From an uncultured Gammaproteobacteria bacterium (lineage in GTDB: Bacteria > Pseudomonadota > Gammaproteobacteria > Pseudomonadales > Pseudohongiellaceae): a stretch of 45,080 bases of DNA. Positions 7,547 to 18,293 of the stretch are shown in pieces. Each line of letters opens with the position of its first letter. Positions within the stretch are counted from its first letter, which is position 1. The translations under genes and the position numbers were made by a program. The notes beneath the pieces were generated by a model that made no database searches, had not been told where the DNA came from, and was given only the letters and a program-made list of their open reading frames with translations. The stretch spans positions 1-45,080 of the forward strand of contig CAISOD010000041.1 in NCBI GenBank assembly GCA_903887045.1. Reading direction: 5' to 3'.

Positions 7547-8904
7547 TAAAGCCGCTGCACCTCTCGCATATTCAAAGCATTACCGGCGGCGTATTGACTG
7601 GTGCTGATATCGGATTCACGACCGTCAGCACCGACACCCGCACAGTGCAGCCAGGCGATCTGTTCGTGGCATTGAAGGGCCCCAACTTCAATGGCAATGC
7701 TTATGTTGCAGTTGCAGCCGAGAAGAAAGCCGCCGCCGCCCTGGTGAGTGAACAAATGCAGGCACCGCTGCCAACCTTGCAGGTGGCGGACACCCGTATT
7801 GCGCTGGGTCAGCTCGGTCGACACAACCGCCGGCTGTCTGCCGCCCGCGTGATTGGGCTCACCGGCAGCCAGGGCAAGACTACAGTGAAAGAGATGACTG
7901 CGGCGATCCTGCGTGAAGCCGGCGCTGTGCTCAACACGCAGGGCAATCTCAACAACGACTATGGCGTACCGCTGACCTTGTTGCGGCTCGAAGCCTCACA
8001 CGATTTTGCCGTCATCGAGATGGGTGCCAATGCAGGCGGCGAAATTGCCTACACCACGGCACTGACCGAACCTGATATCGCCCATATCACCTGTGTAGCT
8101 CCCACCCATGTCGAGGGCTTTGGTTCGCTGCAGGGCGTTGCGCGAGGCAAATCAGAGATATGGCAGGGGCTGAAAGCAGGCGGTGTCGCAGTATTGAATC
8201 TTGATGATGCCAATGTGATGGACCACTACAGTCCGCGCGCAGGCGTGAGTGCTGTGACAATAAGTGCGGCCGGAAAAACTTCTGCTGATTATCGTCTGGC
8301 TTCCATAAGGGATCTTGGTCTTGCAGGGAGTGACTTTGAACTGCAGGCACCGTGCGGCGCACTCAGGTTGATGCTGGACTTGCCCGGGTTGCACAACGCG
8401 GCCAATGCTTTGGCTGCCGCTGCGTTGGCGCTTGAAGCCGGCGCAAGCCTCGCACAGGTGCGTAGCGGCCTGGAGCAGATGCACAGCGTAAAAGGCCGGC
8501 TTGTAGTGAAGGCTGGCAGAAATGGCTCCGTGATTCTCGATGACACCTACAACGCCAGTCCGGCATCGTTCAAGGCGGCCATTGACGTACTGGCAACGCA
8601 GAAAGGTTTGCGCATTGTGGTTGGCGGCGACATGGGCGAGCTCGGCTCGCTGGAAACGGCGGGGCATCGCGAAGTCGGCGCCTATGCCAAGGCGAAGGGC
8701 ATCGAACACTTCTATGCTACCGGCACATTGATGAAGGAAGCGTTGGCTGCATTCGGCGCTGGTGCTGTGCACGCTGCTGACTGTGCGGCACTGGCGGCGC
8801 TGTTGCAGCCACTGCTTGCCAACAACGTCAGTGTATTGGTGAAAGGATCGCGCAGTGCGGGCATGGAACGCGTGGCGCAACTGTTGATGGATATCGGGGA
8901 CTGA
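7543..8904 (+). CDS. murF: UDP-MurNAc-tripeptide:D-Ala-D-Ala ligase
   Basis: MurF completes the UDP-MurNAc-pentapeptide by adding D-Ala-D-Ala made by Ddl, encoded downstream in this operon. The 453-residue protein (E. coli 452) has the N-terminal [18 protein letters not shown] segment, the ATP loop [13 protein letters not shown] near residue 106, and [13 protein letters not shown] in the C-terminal half. The frame is open from 7492, but ATG 7543 overlaps the murE stop (ATGA) and gives the family N-terminus, so it is used. It is followed four bases later by mraY. Confidence 0.95.
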   Translation: MIKPLHLSHIQSITGGVLTGADIGFTTVSTDTRTVQPGDLFVALKGPNFNGNAYVAVAAEKKAAAALVSEQMQAPLPTLQVADTRIALGQLGRHNRRLSAARVIGLTGSQGKTTVKEMTAAILREAGAVLNTQGNLNNDYGVPLTLLRLEASHDFAVIEMGANAGGEIAYTTALTEPDIAHITCVAPTHVEGFGSLQGVARGKSEIWQGLKAGGVAVLNLDDANVMDHYSPRAGVSAVTISAAGKTSADYRLASIRDLGLAGSDFELQAPCGALRLMLDLPGLHNAANALAAAALALEAGASLAQVRSGLEQMHSVKGRLVVKAGRNGSVILDDTYNASPASFKAAIDVLATQKGLRIVVGGDMGELGSLETAGHREVGAYAKAKGIEHFYATGTLMKEALAAFGAGAVHAADCAALAALLQPLLANNVSVLVKGSRSAGMERVAQLLMDIGD

Positions 8905-8908
8905 ACGC

Positions 8909-9991
8909 ATGTTGCTGTGGCTTGCCAACCATCTTGCTCAGTTCAATCCGGACTTTTCGGTATTCCAGTACCTCAGTGTGCGCGCGATTCTCGGGGTATT
9001 GACGGCGTTGACGCTGTCGCTCTTGATCGGGCCGACAGTGATCCGTCGGCTCACCAACCAGAAGATCGGTCAGGTGGTGCGTCAGGATGGACCGCAATCG
9101 CATCTCAGCAAGGCTGGCACACCTACGATGGGGGGCGCACTGATCCTCGTCAGCATCCTGTTCAGCTGCCTGCTGTGGTCCGATCTCAACAACCACTATG
9201 TGTGGGTGGTGATGCTGGTCACTGCCAGTTTTGGCGCCATCGGCTGGGTTGATGACTACCGCAAGGTGTTTGAGCGCAACCCGAAAGGCCTGCCGGGCAA
9301 GTGGAAGTACTTCTGGCAGAGCGTATTCGGTGCCATTGCTGTCATTTATCTCTATAGCAAGTCGGTATCTCCGGCGGAAACCCAATTGTTCGTGCCGTTT
9401 TTCAAGAACGTTGCGTGGAATATGGGTGTGTTCTACGTGTTCTTCTCCTATTTCATCGTTGTGGGTTTCAGCAATGCAGTGAACCTGACCGATGGTCTTG
9501 ACGGTCTGGCGATCCTGCCGAGTGTGATGGTGGCGGCAGCGCTCGGTGTAATCGCCTATCTGACCGGCAACAGCGAATTCTCGGCCTATCTGAATATTCC
9601 CTATCTGCCCGGGACTGGCGAGCTGGTCGTGTACTGCAGTGCGCTGGCAGGAGCCGGTCTTGGCTTCTTGTGGTTCAACACCTATCCAGCGCAGATATTC
9701 ATGGGCGACGTTGGCGCGCTCTCACTGGGTGCAGCATTGGGCGTAGTGGCCGTAATGATCCGCCACGAAATCGTGCTCGTGATCATGGGCGGTGTGTTCG
9801 TGATGGAGACGGTGTCGGTGATGTTGCAGGTCGCCTCCTTCAAGCTCACTGGCAAGCGCATCTTTCGGATGGCCCCGATCCATCACCATTTCGAATTGAA
9901 GGGCTGGCCGGAGCCACGCGTCATCGTGCGCTTCTGGATCATCACGATCATCCTCGTGCTGATCGGTCTCGCTACATTGAAATTCAGGTAA
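8909..9991 (+). CDS. mraY: Phospho-MurNAc-pentapeptide transferase
   Basis: MraY transfers phospho-MurNAc-pentapeptide to undecaprenyl phosphate in the inner membrane, making lipid I. At 360 residues it equals E. coli MraY and has about ten membrane spans. Landmark motifs are GTPTMGG (near 71-77), GWVDDYRKV (near 112), [13 protein letters not shown] (near 190), the acidic [11 protein letters not shown] (near 264), and the histidine loop [15 protein letters not shown] (near 321). Start ATG is four bases after murF; murD follows nine bases after the stop. Confidence 0.97.
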   Translation: MLLWLANHLAQFNPDFSVFQYLSVRAILGVLTALTLSLLIGPTVIRRLTNQKIGQVVRQDGPQSHLSKAGTPTMGGALILVSILFSCLLWSDLNNHYVWVVMLVTASFGAIGWVDDYRKVFERNPKGLPGKWKYFWQSVFGAIAVIYLYSKSVSPAETQLFVPFFKNVAWNMGVFYVFFSYFIVVGFSNAVNLTDGLDGLAILPSVMVAAALGVIAYLTGNSEFSAYLNIPYLPGTGELVVYCSALAGAGLGFLWFNTYPAQIFMGDVGALSLGAALGVVAVMIRHEIVLVIMGGVFVMETVSVMLQVASFKLTGKRIFRMAPIHHHFELKGWPEPRVIVRFWIITIILVLIGLATLKFR

Positions 9992-10000
9992 CGGACAACG

Positions 10001-11341
10001 ATGCAACTGGCAACAGGCACAACGCATATCGTCGTCGGTCTTGGAAAGACCGGTGTGTCGTGCGCGCGCTGGTTGCACAGGCAAGGCGTGCGCTTTGCTG
10101 CGGTTGATACGCGTGAAAAGCCGCCCGGCCTCAACGAATTCCTTGTTGAATTTCCCGGTGTCCAGGTGGAATGTGGTGCCTTACAGCAAGACACACTGAT
10201 GCAGGCCGAAGCGCTGGTGATGAGTCCCGGCGTGGATCCGCGCGTGCCATCGGTGCGTCGTGCAGTTGCCCACGGCACCAGGCTGACCGGCGATGTCGAT
10301 CTGTTCGCACGGTCGGTGAAATCGCCAGTGGTCGCCATCACTGGTTCCAACGCCAAGAGCACGGTTACCACACTGGTTGGCGAAATGGCAAAAGCGGCCG
10401 GTGTGAAAACTGCCGTCTGTGGCAACATCGGTACGCCGGTGCTCGACATGCTCAATGGCGAAGAACACGATCTCTATGTGCTCGAACTGTCGAGCTTCCA
10501 GTTGGAAACCACCCACAACCTCAAGGCGAAAGTAGCGACGGTGCTGAACATCAGCCCTGACCACCTTGACCGCTACGATTCGATGCAGGCGTATCACGCA
10601 GCCAAGCACCGCATCTTCCAGGGCTGCGAACAAATCGTAATCAATCGCGATGATCCATTGAGCCGGCCGCTGCTGCCGGCCAGTGTCAAGGTGGCGAGCT
10701 TCGGCCTAGGCAGCGACGACAGCAACGAATACGCCGTATTGCAACGCAATGGCGAAAGCTGGCTCGGCTTCAACCGTGAACCACTGCTGCCGGTGAAAGA
10801 GATGAAGATTGCCGGCGCCCACAACGTGGCGAATGCTCTGGCATCGCTGGCACTCGGTCGCGCTGCCGGTCTTGATTTTGCTCCGATGGTGGCCACGCTG
10901 CGCCGTTTTGCCGGCTTGCCGCATCGCTGTCAGTGGGTTGCCACCCTTAATGGTGTGTCCTGGTACAACGATTCGAAGGGCACCAATGTCGGCGCCAGTG
11001 TGGCCGCGATTCTTGGTCTTGGCAGTATCGGCAAGATAGTTCTGCTGGCCGGCGGTGTTGGCAAGGGCGCTGAGTTCAGCGCGCTGGCACCGGTGATGCG
11101 CAAGCATGGCAGTCGCGCTATTTTGTTTGGCGCAGATGCCGGCAGGATTGAAGCAGCGCTCGATGGTGCAGTGTCGATTGATCGCGTCGATTCGTTCGAA
11201 GCGGCAGTACAGACTGCCTATGTCAAATCAGTCGAAGGTGAACTGGTGTTGTTGTCACCGGCCTGTGCAAGTTTCGACATGTTTGACAACTATGAACATC
11301 GCGGCCGCGTTTTCACCCAACTGGTGGAGGCGCTGGCATGA
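10001..11341 (+). CDS. murD: UDP-MurNAc-L-alanine:D-glutamate ligase
   Basis: MurD adds D-glutamate to UDP-MurNAc-L-Ala. The 446-residue protein has an N-terminal Rossmann domain (VVGLGKTGVSCARWL), the ATP loop near residues 111-122 reading TGSNAKSTVTTLV, then NISPDHLDRY and the C-terminal NDSKGTNVGA and SPACASFDMFDNYEHRG segments. The loop has Ala where E. coli MurD has Gly (GSNGKST); I recall the same in pseudomonad MurD, so it is probably lineage-specific, not damage. The stop overlaps the ftsW ATG (ATGA). Confidence 0.95.
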   Translation: MQLATGTTHIVVGLGKTGVSCARWLHRQGVRFAAVDTREKPPGLNEFLVEFPGVQVECGALQQDTLMQAEALVMSPGVDPRVPSVRRAVAHGTRLTGDVDLFARSVKSPVVAITGSNAKSTVTTLVGEMAKAAGVKTAVCGNIGTPVLDMLNGEEHDLYVLELSSFQLETTHNLKAKVATVLNISPDHLDRYDSMQAYHAAKHRIFQGCEQIVINRDDPLSRPLLPASVKVASFGLGSDDSNEYAVLQRNGESWLGFNREPLLPVKEMKIAGAHNVANALASLALGRAAGLDFAPMVATLRRFAGLPHRCQWVATLNGVSWYNDSKGTNVGASVAAILGLGSIGKIVLLAGGVGKGAEFSALAPVMRKHGSRAILFGADAGRIEAALDGAVSIDRVDSFEAAVQTAYVKSVEGELVLLSPACASFDMFDNYEHRGRVFTQLVEALA

Positions 11342-12543
11342 CAACGTTGACGATGCCGCACACTCTCAGTACGCGTCAGTACTATGGCGATCCGGTACTG
11401 ATAATCATGACTGCGCTGCTGGTGACGTTCGGCCTGGTGATGATGACCTCGGCATCGATTGAGATCGCCAGTCGCTCCTATGGCGATCCTTTATACTTCT
11501 TCAAACGGCAACTGGTATTCATGTTGATGGGGCTCGCGCTTGGCGCTTGCATCATCATGAATCCCATGCGGCTCTGGTATCGCAGCAGCGTGCTGCTGTT
11601 GTTCATCGCGTACCTGACACTGGTCTTGGTGCTGATTCCGGGTATTGGCCGTGAAGTCAATGGTTCCAGGCGATGGATCCAGCTGCCCGGGTTCGGCTTG
11701 CAAGCGTCTGAAATTGCCAAACTGCTCGTCATTACCTTCACCGCATGGTTCCTCAGCCGTCATCGCGAACTGGTGCGCGGCACGTTGCGTGGTCTGGTCT
11801 ACCCGGCATTGCTGCTGGCCCCTGTTGTCGGACTGTTGCTGCTGGAGCCGGACTTCGGTGCCACCGTCGTGCTGTGTCTTGCCGTGATGGGCATGTTGTT
11901 TCTCGGCGGCATCAACCTGTTCTACATGGTTCTTGCCGGTTGCATTCTGGGTGGGGGTGGCTGGTTGGCCATCGTGACGTCCGAATACCGCCAGATGCGT
12001 CTGACTACTTTCATGCAAACGCTGCAGAATCCGTTCAGCGAAGACGTGGTGTTTGGCTCTGGCTACCAGCTGGCGCAGGCATTGATCGGCTTTGGTCGTG
12101 GCGAATGGGGTGGTGTTGGTCTCGGCAACAGCATCCAGAAAATGTACTTCCTGCCGGAAGCGCATACCGACTTTGTGCTGGCAATCGTTGCTGAAGAGTT
12201 GGGACTTGTCAGTGTGGTGTTGCTGTTGCTGTTGTTCTTCGGGTTCATCGCACGCGCATTGATGCTGGCACGCCGCAACGAGGAAAGCGGCCGCTTGTTT
12301 GCCGCTTATCTCGGTTATGGCATCAGCCTGTTGTTCCTGGGTCAGCTCGTCATCAACGCTGCGGTGAATGTTGGTCTGTTGCCGACCAAGGGCCTTACGC
12401 TGCCATTCCTCAGCTACGGTGGTTCCAGTCTGATCATGAGCATAGCGATGGTAGCGGTGCTGCTGAGAATCGACATCGAACATCATCTGTATACAACCCA
12501 GCCGCGCACCGTGCAGCCGAATTCGCGGGAGGTGTCGAGATGA
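11338..12543 (+). CDS. ftsW: Septal peptidoglycan glycosyltransferase (SEDS)
   Basis: FtsW is the SEDS-family polymerase that works with FtsI at the septum. The 401-residue protein has about ten membrane spans. Conserved segments include NGSRRWIQLPGFGLQASEIAKL (broken here as NGSRRWIQL and QASEIAKL), LLEPDFGATVV with the family's essential Asp, PEAHTDFVLAIVAEELG, and LPTKGLTLPFLSYGGSSL. An N-terminal cytoplasmic stretch of about 20 residues precedes the first span. It overlaps murD and murG by four bases each, which points to translational coupling. Confidence 0.96.
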   Translation: MTTLTMPHTLSTRQYYGDPVLIIMTALLVTFGLVMMTSASIEIASRSYGDPLYFFKRQLVFMLMGLALGACIIMNPMRLWYRSSVLLLFIAYLTLVLVLIPGIGREVNGSRRWIQLPGFGLQASEIAKLLVITFTAWFLSRHRELVRGTLRGLVYPALLLAPVVGLLLLEPDFGATVVLCLAVMGMLFLGGINLFYMVLAGCILGGGGWLAIVTSEYRQMRLTTFMQTLQNPFSEDVVFGSGYQLAQALIGFGRGEWGGVGLGNSIQKMYFLPEAHTDFVLAIVAEELGLVSVVLLLLLFFGFIARALMLARRNEESGRLFAAYLGYGISLLFLGQLVINAAVNVGLLPTKGLTLPFLSYGGSSLIMSIAMVAVLLRIDIEHHLYTTQPRTVQPNSREVSR

Positions 12544-13658
12544 GCACGCTTTCGCCGCGAGTGCTGATCATGGCGGGCGGTACCGGCGGCCACGTGTTCC
12601 CGGCGCTGACAATCGCGCAGGAATTGCTGGCGCGCGGTTCGCAAGTGGAATGGCTGGGTACACGCGCCGGCATTGAAGCGCGCGTAGTGGCCAATGCAGC
12701 GATTCCATTGCATTTCATCAGCGTGGCCGGGCTGCGCGGCAAGAGTCTGCTGCGCAAACTGCTGGCGCCGTTCACGCTGGTATTGGCGGTGATCCAGGCA
12801 ATGGTGCTGATCCGTCGCTTCAATCCGGCCTGTGTACTGGGGATGGGCGGTTATGTCACCGGTCCCGGTGGTGTGGCTGCCCGCTTGCTGGGAAAAACAC
12901 TGTTGATTCATGAGCAGAACGCCGTGGCAGGCATGGCGAACGCCTGGCTGTTCCCGCTTGCCAAAGTGGCGATGGAAGGATTTGCCGGCGCTTTTGCCCG
13001 CAAGCTCGGTGCGCATGCAGATCGCAAGACTGTTGTGGTTGGCAACCCGGTCCGGGCCGATATTCTCGCAGTTCCTGCGCCGATCGAGAGACTGGCCGGG
13101 CGCGATGGCAAGCTGCGCTTGCTGGTGGTCGGCGGCAGCCTCGGCGCCGCCGTGTTCAACGGTTTGTTGCCTGCTGTGCTGGCGGGCATCGACGCAGCGC
13201 AGCGTCCGCTGGTGCGACATCAGTGTGGTCGCAATAAATTGGTGGATACCCTGGCTGCCTACGATACTGCCGGTCTGCAGGTAAACGACGCACTGCAGGT
13301 CAGCGAATTCATCGACAACATGGCCGCTGCCTATGCATGGGCCGATATCGTACTGTGCCGTGCTGGCGCCAGTACGCTGGCAGAGATCACGGCGATTGGC
13401 CTACCGGCCATTCTGGTGCCGTATCCACATGCAGCCGACGATCATCAGGTTGTCAATGCCGAACAACTCGCCCGTGCCGGCGCTGCAACGGTATTGCTGC
13501 AGCCCGCCTTGAGCGCCGACACGCTGCGCAGTGTGCTGGCGCAACTGGGTGCTGATCGCCAACTGTTGCAACAACATGCTCTTGCGGCCCGCAGCGCCGG
13601 TATCCGTGATGCCGGCAGCCGAGCGGCAAGCCTCTGCCTGGAGGCCTGCAATGGCTGA
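12540..13658 (+). CDS. murG: Lipid II-forming GlcNAc transferase
   Basis: MurG, a GT28 glycosyltransferase on the inner membrane face, adds GlcNAc to lipid I. The 372-residue protein shows [16 protein letters not shown] (near 11-26), the second G-loop [18 protein letters not shown] (near 102), [23 protein letters not shown] (near 198), and the sugar-nucleotide site [24 protein letters not shown] (near 273, split motif). It starts in the ftsW stop and ends eight bases inside murC. Confidence 0.96.
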   Translation: MSTLSPRVLIMAGGTGGHVFPALTIAQELLARGSQVEWLGTRAGIEARVVANAAIPLHFISVAGLRGKSLLRKLLAPFTLVLAVIQAMVLIRRFNPACVLGMGGYVTGPGGVAARLLGKTLLIHEQNAVAGMANAWLFPLAKVAMEGFAGAFARKLGAHADRKTVVVGNPVRADILAVPAPIERLAGRDGKLRLLVVGGSLGAAVFNGLLPAVLAGIDAAQRPLVRHQCGRNKLVDTLAAYDTAGLQVNDALQVSEFIDNMAAAYAWADIVLCRAGASTLAEITAIGLPAILVPYPHAADDHQVVNAEQLARAGAATVLLQPALSADTLRSVLAQLGADRQLLQQHALAARSAGIRDAGSRAASLCLEACNG

Positions 13659-15093
13659 GACTGCCCTCAATCTCTCGCGCACCGGCAACATTCCCGAGAT
13701 GCGCCGTATACGCAATATCCACTTCATCGGTATCGGCGGCGCCGGCATGTGCGGCATTGCAGAAGTGTTGTTGAACCAGGGTTACGCCATCTTCGGTTCT
13801 GATCTCAGTGAATCCGCTACCACCCGCCGTCTACGCGGGCTTGGCGCTACCGTGCACATCGGTCATCGCGACGACAATCTCGGCTCGGCCGACGTCGTTG
13901 TCGTATCGACTGCAATCGATCGCAGCAACCCGGAGATCCTGTCCGCGATCGAACGCCGCATTCCGATCATCCGCCGTGCCGAGATGCTGGCTGAGTTGAT
14001 GCGCTATCGTCACGCGATCTGCGTGGCCGGCACCCACGGCAAGACCACTACCACCAGTCTCACCGCTTCGATACTGGCGCAGGGCGGACTTGATCCGACT
14101 TACGTGATTGGCGGATTGCTGACCAGCGCCGGCACCAACGCCAAGCTCGGCGCCAGCCGCTACCTGGTGGCAGAAGCCGATGAAAGCGATGCCTCGTTCC
14201 TGCACTTGCCACCGATGGTGGCGATCGTCACCAACATCGACGACGACCACATGCAGACCTACGACGGCGACTTCGAAAAGCTGAAGCAGGCATTTATCAG
14301 CTTCCTGCACAATCTGCCGTTCTACGGTCTGGCCGTACTGTGCATCGACGATCCGGTGATCCGCCAGATCCTGCCGCAGGTGTCGCGGCCGGTGCTGACC
14401 TATGGCTTCTCCGAACAAGCTGATTTCCGCATCAGCGATGTGGTGCAAAAGGAGCGCGTCACCCGTTTTGCGGTGCAGCGTCCAGGCCACAAGGAAAAAC
14501 TGCCTATCACGATCAACATGCCGGGGCTGCACAACGTATTGAACGCCACCGCTGCCATTGCGGTTGCCACTGACGAAGGCATTGCCGACCAGGATATCCA
14601 GGCAGCCATCACCGGTTTCCAGGGTGTCGGGCGTCGCTTCGATGTGCAGCCGCCTCTGCGCTGCAAGCGTGGCAGTGTGATGCTGGTAGACGACTACGGC
14701 CATCATCCGACCGAAGTCGCCGCCAACATCAAGGCAATCCGCGACGGTTGGCCGACCAAAAGGCTGGTGATGATCTACCAGCCCCATCGGTACACCCGTA
14801 CACATGATCTGTATGACGACTTCGTCGACGTACTGAGTGAAGTCGACCTGCTGCTGATGCTGGAAGTTTATGCCGCCGGTGAAAAGCCCATTCCCGGCGC
14901 CGACAGCAAGAGCCTGTGCCGCAGCATCCGCCAGCGCGGCAAGATTGATCCGCTGCTGGTGAAAAAGCCGGAAGAACTCAAACATATGCTCAACGAACTG
15001 CTGCAGGATGGCGACATTCTGGTGACGCAGGGCGCTGGCAGTGTCGGCAACCTGTGCAAGCAATTGGCGGCGGAGGGTCTTGGCAATGACTGA
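13651..15093 (+). CDS. murC: UDP-MurNAc:L-alanine ligase
   Basis: MurC adds the first amino acid of the stem peptide. The 480-residue protein (E. coli 491) has the Rossmann motif [16 protein letters not shown] (near 26-41), the ATP loop [12 protein letters not shown] (near 125), [12 protein letters not shown], and [12 protein letters not shown] near residue 347. The frame is open from 13531, but GGAGG at 13640-13644 stands six bases before ATG 13651, which deletes nothing conserved and overlaps murG by eight bases, so this start is chosen. It overlaps ddl by eight bases. Confidence 0.96.
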   Translation: MAETALNLSRTGNIPEMRRIRNIHFIGIGGAGMCGIAEVLLNQGYAIFGSDLSESATTRRLRGLGATVHIGHRDDNLGSADVVVVSTAIDRSNPEILSAIERRIPIIRRAEMLAELMRYRHAICVAGTHGKTTTTSLTASILAQGGLDPTYVIGGLLTSAGTNAKLGASRYLVAEADESDASFLHLPPMVAIVTNIDDDHMQTYDGDFEKLKQAFISFLHNLPFYGLAVLCIDDPVIRQILPQVSRPVLTYGFSEQADFRISDVVQKERVTRFAVQRPGHKEKLPITINMPGLHNVLNATAAIAVATDEGIADQDIQAAITGFQGVGRRFDVQPPLRCKRGSVMLVDDYGHHPTEVAANIKAIRDGWPTKRLVMIYQPHRYTRTHDLYDDFVDVLSEVDLLLMLEVYAAGEKPIPGADSKSLCRSIRQRGKIDPLLVKKPEELKHMLNELLQDGDILVTQGAGSVGNLCKQLAAEGLGND

Positions 15094-16042
15094 TCTGTGG
15101 CCGGTCAACCGCTATGGACGCGTTGCCGTGGTAATGGGCGGCAAGTCGGCTGAGCGTGAAATTTCGCTGATCAGTGGTCGCGCAGTGCTCGAATCGCTGC
15201 TGCGCAGCGGCGTCGATGCGTACGGTATCAATGCTGATGACACCCTGCTGCAGCAGTTGATGACGGACAAGCCGACGCGGGTGTTCATCATGCTGCATGG
15301 GCGTGACGGCGAAGACGGCAAGTTGCAGGGTGCGCTTGAATGGCTTGGCATTCCGTACACCGGTAGTGGGGTACTTGCCTCTGCACTGGCGATGGACAAG
15401 ATTCTCAGCAAACGCGTTTGGCTGCAGCTCGGTCTCAGCACGGCAGAATTCACCGAATTGAAAGTGGACACCGATTTCGCTGCCGCGCTCCAACAACTCG
15501 GCGCCTGCTTTGTGAAGCCGGTATGCGAAGGTTCCAGCATTGGCATCGGCAGTGCTGAAACCGCCGAGCAGCTGCGTGCTGCCTGGAAACGCGCCAGCGA
15601 ATGCGACGCCCACGTGATGGCAGAGAGCTGGATCCGCGGCCGCGAGTTCACGGTGGCGATACTTGATGGCGAAGTATTGCCGGTGATCGAACTGCAAAGC
15701 AGCAACGCTTTTTACGACTTCGAAGCAAAATACGTGTCCAACGAAACCCGTTATCTGTGCCCGGCGCCACTCGCAATGGCCGAAACCCGTGAAATCCAGC
15801 AGTTGTCGCTCAATGCCTACCATGCCCTCGGCTGCAGCGGCTGGGGCCGCGTCGATGTGATGCGCGATGGCGACGGCCGCTTCTGGCTGCTTGAAGTGAA
15901 TACCGTGCCCGGCATGACCAGTCATTCGTTGGTGCCGATGGCAGCGAAAGCCGTCGGTTACGATTTTGATGCCCTGGTACTGCGCATCCTGCACACCAGC
16001 TGCGGTGCGGCAGTTGGACCTGGAGGCATCTCGCATGGATAA
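15086..16042 (+). CDS. ddl: D-alanine:D-alanine ligase
   Basis: An ATP-grasp enzyme that makes D-Ala-D-Ala for MurF. The 318-residue protein (E. coli DdlB 306) has [17 protein letters not shown] near the N-terminus, [41 protein letters not shown] for ATP binding, and [20 protein letters not shown] plus [12 protein letters not shown] at the metal and substrate site. ATG 15086, with GGAGGG upstream, begins eight bases before the murC stop and is preferred to earlier in-frame codons. Its position between murC and ftsQ corresponds to ddlB. Confidence 0.96.
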   Translation: MTDLWPVNRYGRVAVVMGGKSAEREISLISGRAVLESLLRSGVDAYGINADDTLLQQLMTDKPTRVFIMLHGRDGEDGKLQGALEWLGIPYTGSGVLASALAMDKILSKRVWLQLGLSTAEFTELKVDTDFAAALQQLGACFVKPVCEGSSIGIGSAETAEQLRAAWKRASECDAHVMAESWIRGREFTVAILDGEVLPVIELQSSNAFYDFEAKYVSNETRYLCPAPLAMAETREIQQLSLNAYHALGCSGWGRVDVMRDGDGRFWLLEVNTVPGMTSHSLVPMAAKAVGYDFDALVLRILHTSCGAAVGPGGISHG

Positions 16043-16874
16043 GGTGCCACCCCTGCTGACTCGTCCGGTAACGCTGCGGCCACAGGCACCGCGCGCCATC
16101 GAACGGCTGGCGCCCGCAGAGCGTCCGTCGGCCAGCGCCGGTCGTGTGCTGGTGTTGCTGTTCAGTGTTGCCGTCATTGGCGCTGCCGGTTATGGCGTCC
16201 AGCTGGCAGTCGACAAGATCAATTCGCAGCAAGTCGAGCTGGTTCATATTGAAGGCAACCTTACCTTCGTCAGCGAAGAACAGATCAAGCAGACCGTGGG
16301 AGCGGAAGTCAGTACCAGTCTGATCGCCGTCGATCTCGGGCTGGTCAAGCAAAAACTTGAGGCCTTGCCGTGGATTCGCGAAGCCGAGATACACCGTGAG
16401 TGGCCGAATGCGATCAGTATCTTCGTGGAAGAAGAAATTGCCATCGCCCGCTGGGGTCAGGACCAGTTGTTGAATCAGCCGGGCCAGGTGTTCCGCCCCG
16501 ATAGCATCGACGACCAGCTGCAGTTGCCGCTGCTGGCCGGCCCCGAGCACAGCGAAGCCAAAGTGATGAGGCAATATCAGGAATTCAACCAGTTGCTTTA
16601 CCCACTCGGAGTGCGTATCCGCGATCTGACGTTGAACGACAACGGTTCCTACGAATTGACGCTCATCAATGGAGTGCTGGTGAAACTGGGGCGTGAAGAT
16701 GTACTGGAGCGGCTACGGCGGCTGGTGGTGTTTCTGGAGTCGGAACACGGCAGCAATCTGCAGGATGTGGAATCAATCGATCTGCGTTACCGCAACGGAC
16801 TCGCAGTACAACGGCGCCCCAATATCACCGGCGATAACCCCGGCACGAAAGCGGCTGCCCTTGTGGCCCGCTGA
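16035..16874 (+). CDS. ftsQ: Cell division protein FtsQ
   Basis: FtsQ joins FtsL and FtsB in the divisome. The 279-residue protein (E. coli 276) has a cytoplasmic N-terminus of about 35 residues, one membrane span near 37-58, a POTRA domain beginning VELVHIEGNLTFVSEEQI (near 72) and a beta domain with the typical LPWIREAEIHREWPNAISI segment. ATG 16035 overlaps the ddl stop by eight bases and is preferred to earlier codons in the frame. Confidence 0.95.
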   Translation: MDKVPPLLTRPVTLRPQAPRAIERLAPAERPSASAGRVLVLLFSVAVIGAAGYGVQLAVDKINSQQVELVHIEGNLTFVSEEQIKQTVGAEVSTSLIAVDLGLVKQKLEALPWIREAEIHREWPNAISIFVEEEIAIARWGQDQLLNQPGQVFRPDSIDDQLQLPLLAGPEHSEAKVMRQYQEFNQLLYPLGVRIRDLTLNDNGSYELTLINGVLVKLGREDVLERLRRLVVFLESEHGSNLQDVESIDLRYRNGLAVQRRPNITGDNPGTKAAALVAR

Positions 16875-16910
16875 AGCAACCAACGATGAAGACAGTGCAG
16901 GTACAAGAGC

Positions 16911-18146
16911 ATGGCTAACCAAAGTGGCAACAACATGATCGTTGGACTCGACATCGGCACATCGAAAGTGGTGGCCATCGTCGGCGAAGTGAATGCTGAT
17001 GGCAGCCTCAGTATCATCGGTATCGGTCGTCATCGCTCGCGCGGTTTGAAGAAGGGTACGGTCGTCAACATCGAATCGACTGTGCAATCGATCCAGCGCG
17101 CTATTGAAGAAGCCGAACTGATGGCCGGCTGCCGTATTCACTCGGTCTATGCAGGCATTGCCGGTAGTCACATACGCAGCATGAACTCCCATGGCATTGT
17201 TGCCATCCGCGATCGCGAGGTCTATCCGGCCGATATAGAGCGGGTGATAGACGCAGCTCAGGCCGTAGCGATTCCGGCTGACCAGAAAATCCTCCACATC
17301 CTGCCGCAGGAATTCATCATTGATTCGCAAGAAGGGGTGAAGGAACCGCTTGGTATGTCGGGTGTGCGGCTCGAAGCCAAGGTGCATCTGGTCACCTGCG
17401 CCAACAATGCCTACCAGAACATCGAGAAGTGCATCCGCCGCTGCGGGCTTGAAGTCGACGAGATCATTCTCGAACAACTGGCGTCGAGCTATTCAGTGCT
17501 GACCGAGGACGAAAAAGAACTGGGTGTTTGCCTGATCGACATTGGCGGCGGCACCACCGACATCGCCATCTTCACCGAAGGCGCCATACGCCATACCGGT
17601 GTGATCCCGATTGCCGGCGACCAGGTGACCAACGACATCGCAATGGCGCTGCGCACGCCCACCGAATACGCCGAAGACCTCAAAATCAAATACGCCTGCG
17701 CACTGGCGCAGCTGGCAAGCCCCGACGACATGATCAATGTTCCTGGTGTCGGCGACCGTCCGTCACGCGAATTGTCGCGCCAGGCGCTGGCCGATGTGGT
17801 CGAACCGCGCTACGACGAACTCTTTCATTTGATCCAGGCCGAAATCCGTCATAGCGGTTACGCCGACGTACTGGCTGCAGGCCTCGTGTTCACCGGCGGC
17901 ACCAGCAAGATGGAAGGTGTGGTTGAGTTGGCCGAAGAGATTTTCCACTTGCCGGTACGCATAGGCATGCCGACCGAAGTGCAGGGGCTCACCGACATCG
18001 TGCGCAACCCGACATACTCAACCGGCGTTGGTCTGCTGATGTACGGCATGAAGCACTTGCAACAACAGCAGAACCGTCAGCCCGAGCGTGAACCAGCGCT
18101 GCGCATTTTCGAGAAAGTGAGGAAGTTCTTCATCCGGGAAGACTGA
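16911..18146 (+). CDS. ftsA: Cell division protein FtsA
   Basis: An actin-like ATPase that anchors FtsZ to the membrane. The 411-residue protein has phosphate-1 motif VGLDIGTSKVVAIVGEV near residue 8, the FtsA-specific 1C domain after it, phosphate-2 LIDIGGGTTDIAIF near 206, and adenosine motif VFTGGTSKMEG near 325. The C-terminus LRIFEKVRKFFIRED is a short amphipathic helix, the membrane-targeting sequence. It starts 36 bases after ftsQ and is separated from ftsZ by a 147-base spacer. Confidence 0.97.
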   Translation: MANQSGNNMIVGLDIGTSKVVAIVGEVNADGSLSIIGIGRHRSRGLKKGTVVNIESTVQSIQRAIEEAELMAGCRIHSVYAGIAGSHIRSMNSHGIVAIRDREVYPADIERVIDAAQAVAIPADQKILHILPQEFIIDSQEGVKEPLGMSGVRLEAKVHLVTCANNAYQNIEKCIRRCGLEVDEIILEQLASSYSVLTEDEKELGVCLIDIGGGTTDIAIFTEGAIRHTGVIPIAGDQVTNDIAMALRTPTEYAEDLKIKYACALAQLASPDDMINVPGVGDRPSRELSRQALADVVEPRYDELFHLIQAEIRHSGYADVLAAGLVFTGGTSKMEGVVELAEEIFHLPVRIGMPTEVQGLTDIVRNPTYSTGVGLLMYGMKHLQQQQNRQPEREPALRIFEKVRKFFIRED

Positions 18147-18235
18147 GCTTTCAGCACCAAGTTTCCAACAGCAGTTCAGGCAGTAAAGAAAGTAAGGGAT
18201 GTGCAGGCAGGGAATGCGACGTAACAAAGAAGCAG

Positions 18236-18261
18236 TGCAACAAAGTTATGCAACAAAAGTT
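18236..18261 (+). repeat. Tandem 12-13 base repeat before ftsZ
   Basis: TGCAACAAAGTT (18236-18247) is followed after one base by TGCAACAAAAGTT (18249-18261). The second unit continues into GTGTTTTT, and its CAAC/GTTG arms could form a tiny hairpin. It lies 33-58 bases before the ftsZ ATG, in the only sizeable spacer within the division gene block, so it may be a regulatory or mRNA-processing site. Confidence 0.4.
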
Positions 18262-18293
18262 GTGTTTTTCCTAACCATGCGGGGGCATGAACC

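Noticed and set aside
13831-15108. Minus-strand open frame of 425 codons opposite murC
   Set aside because: Antisense shadow of murC without domain similarity.
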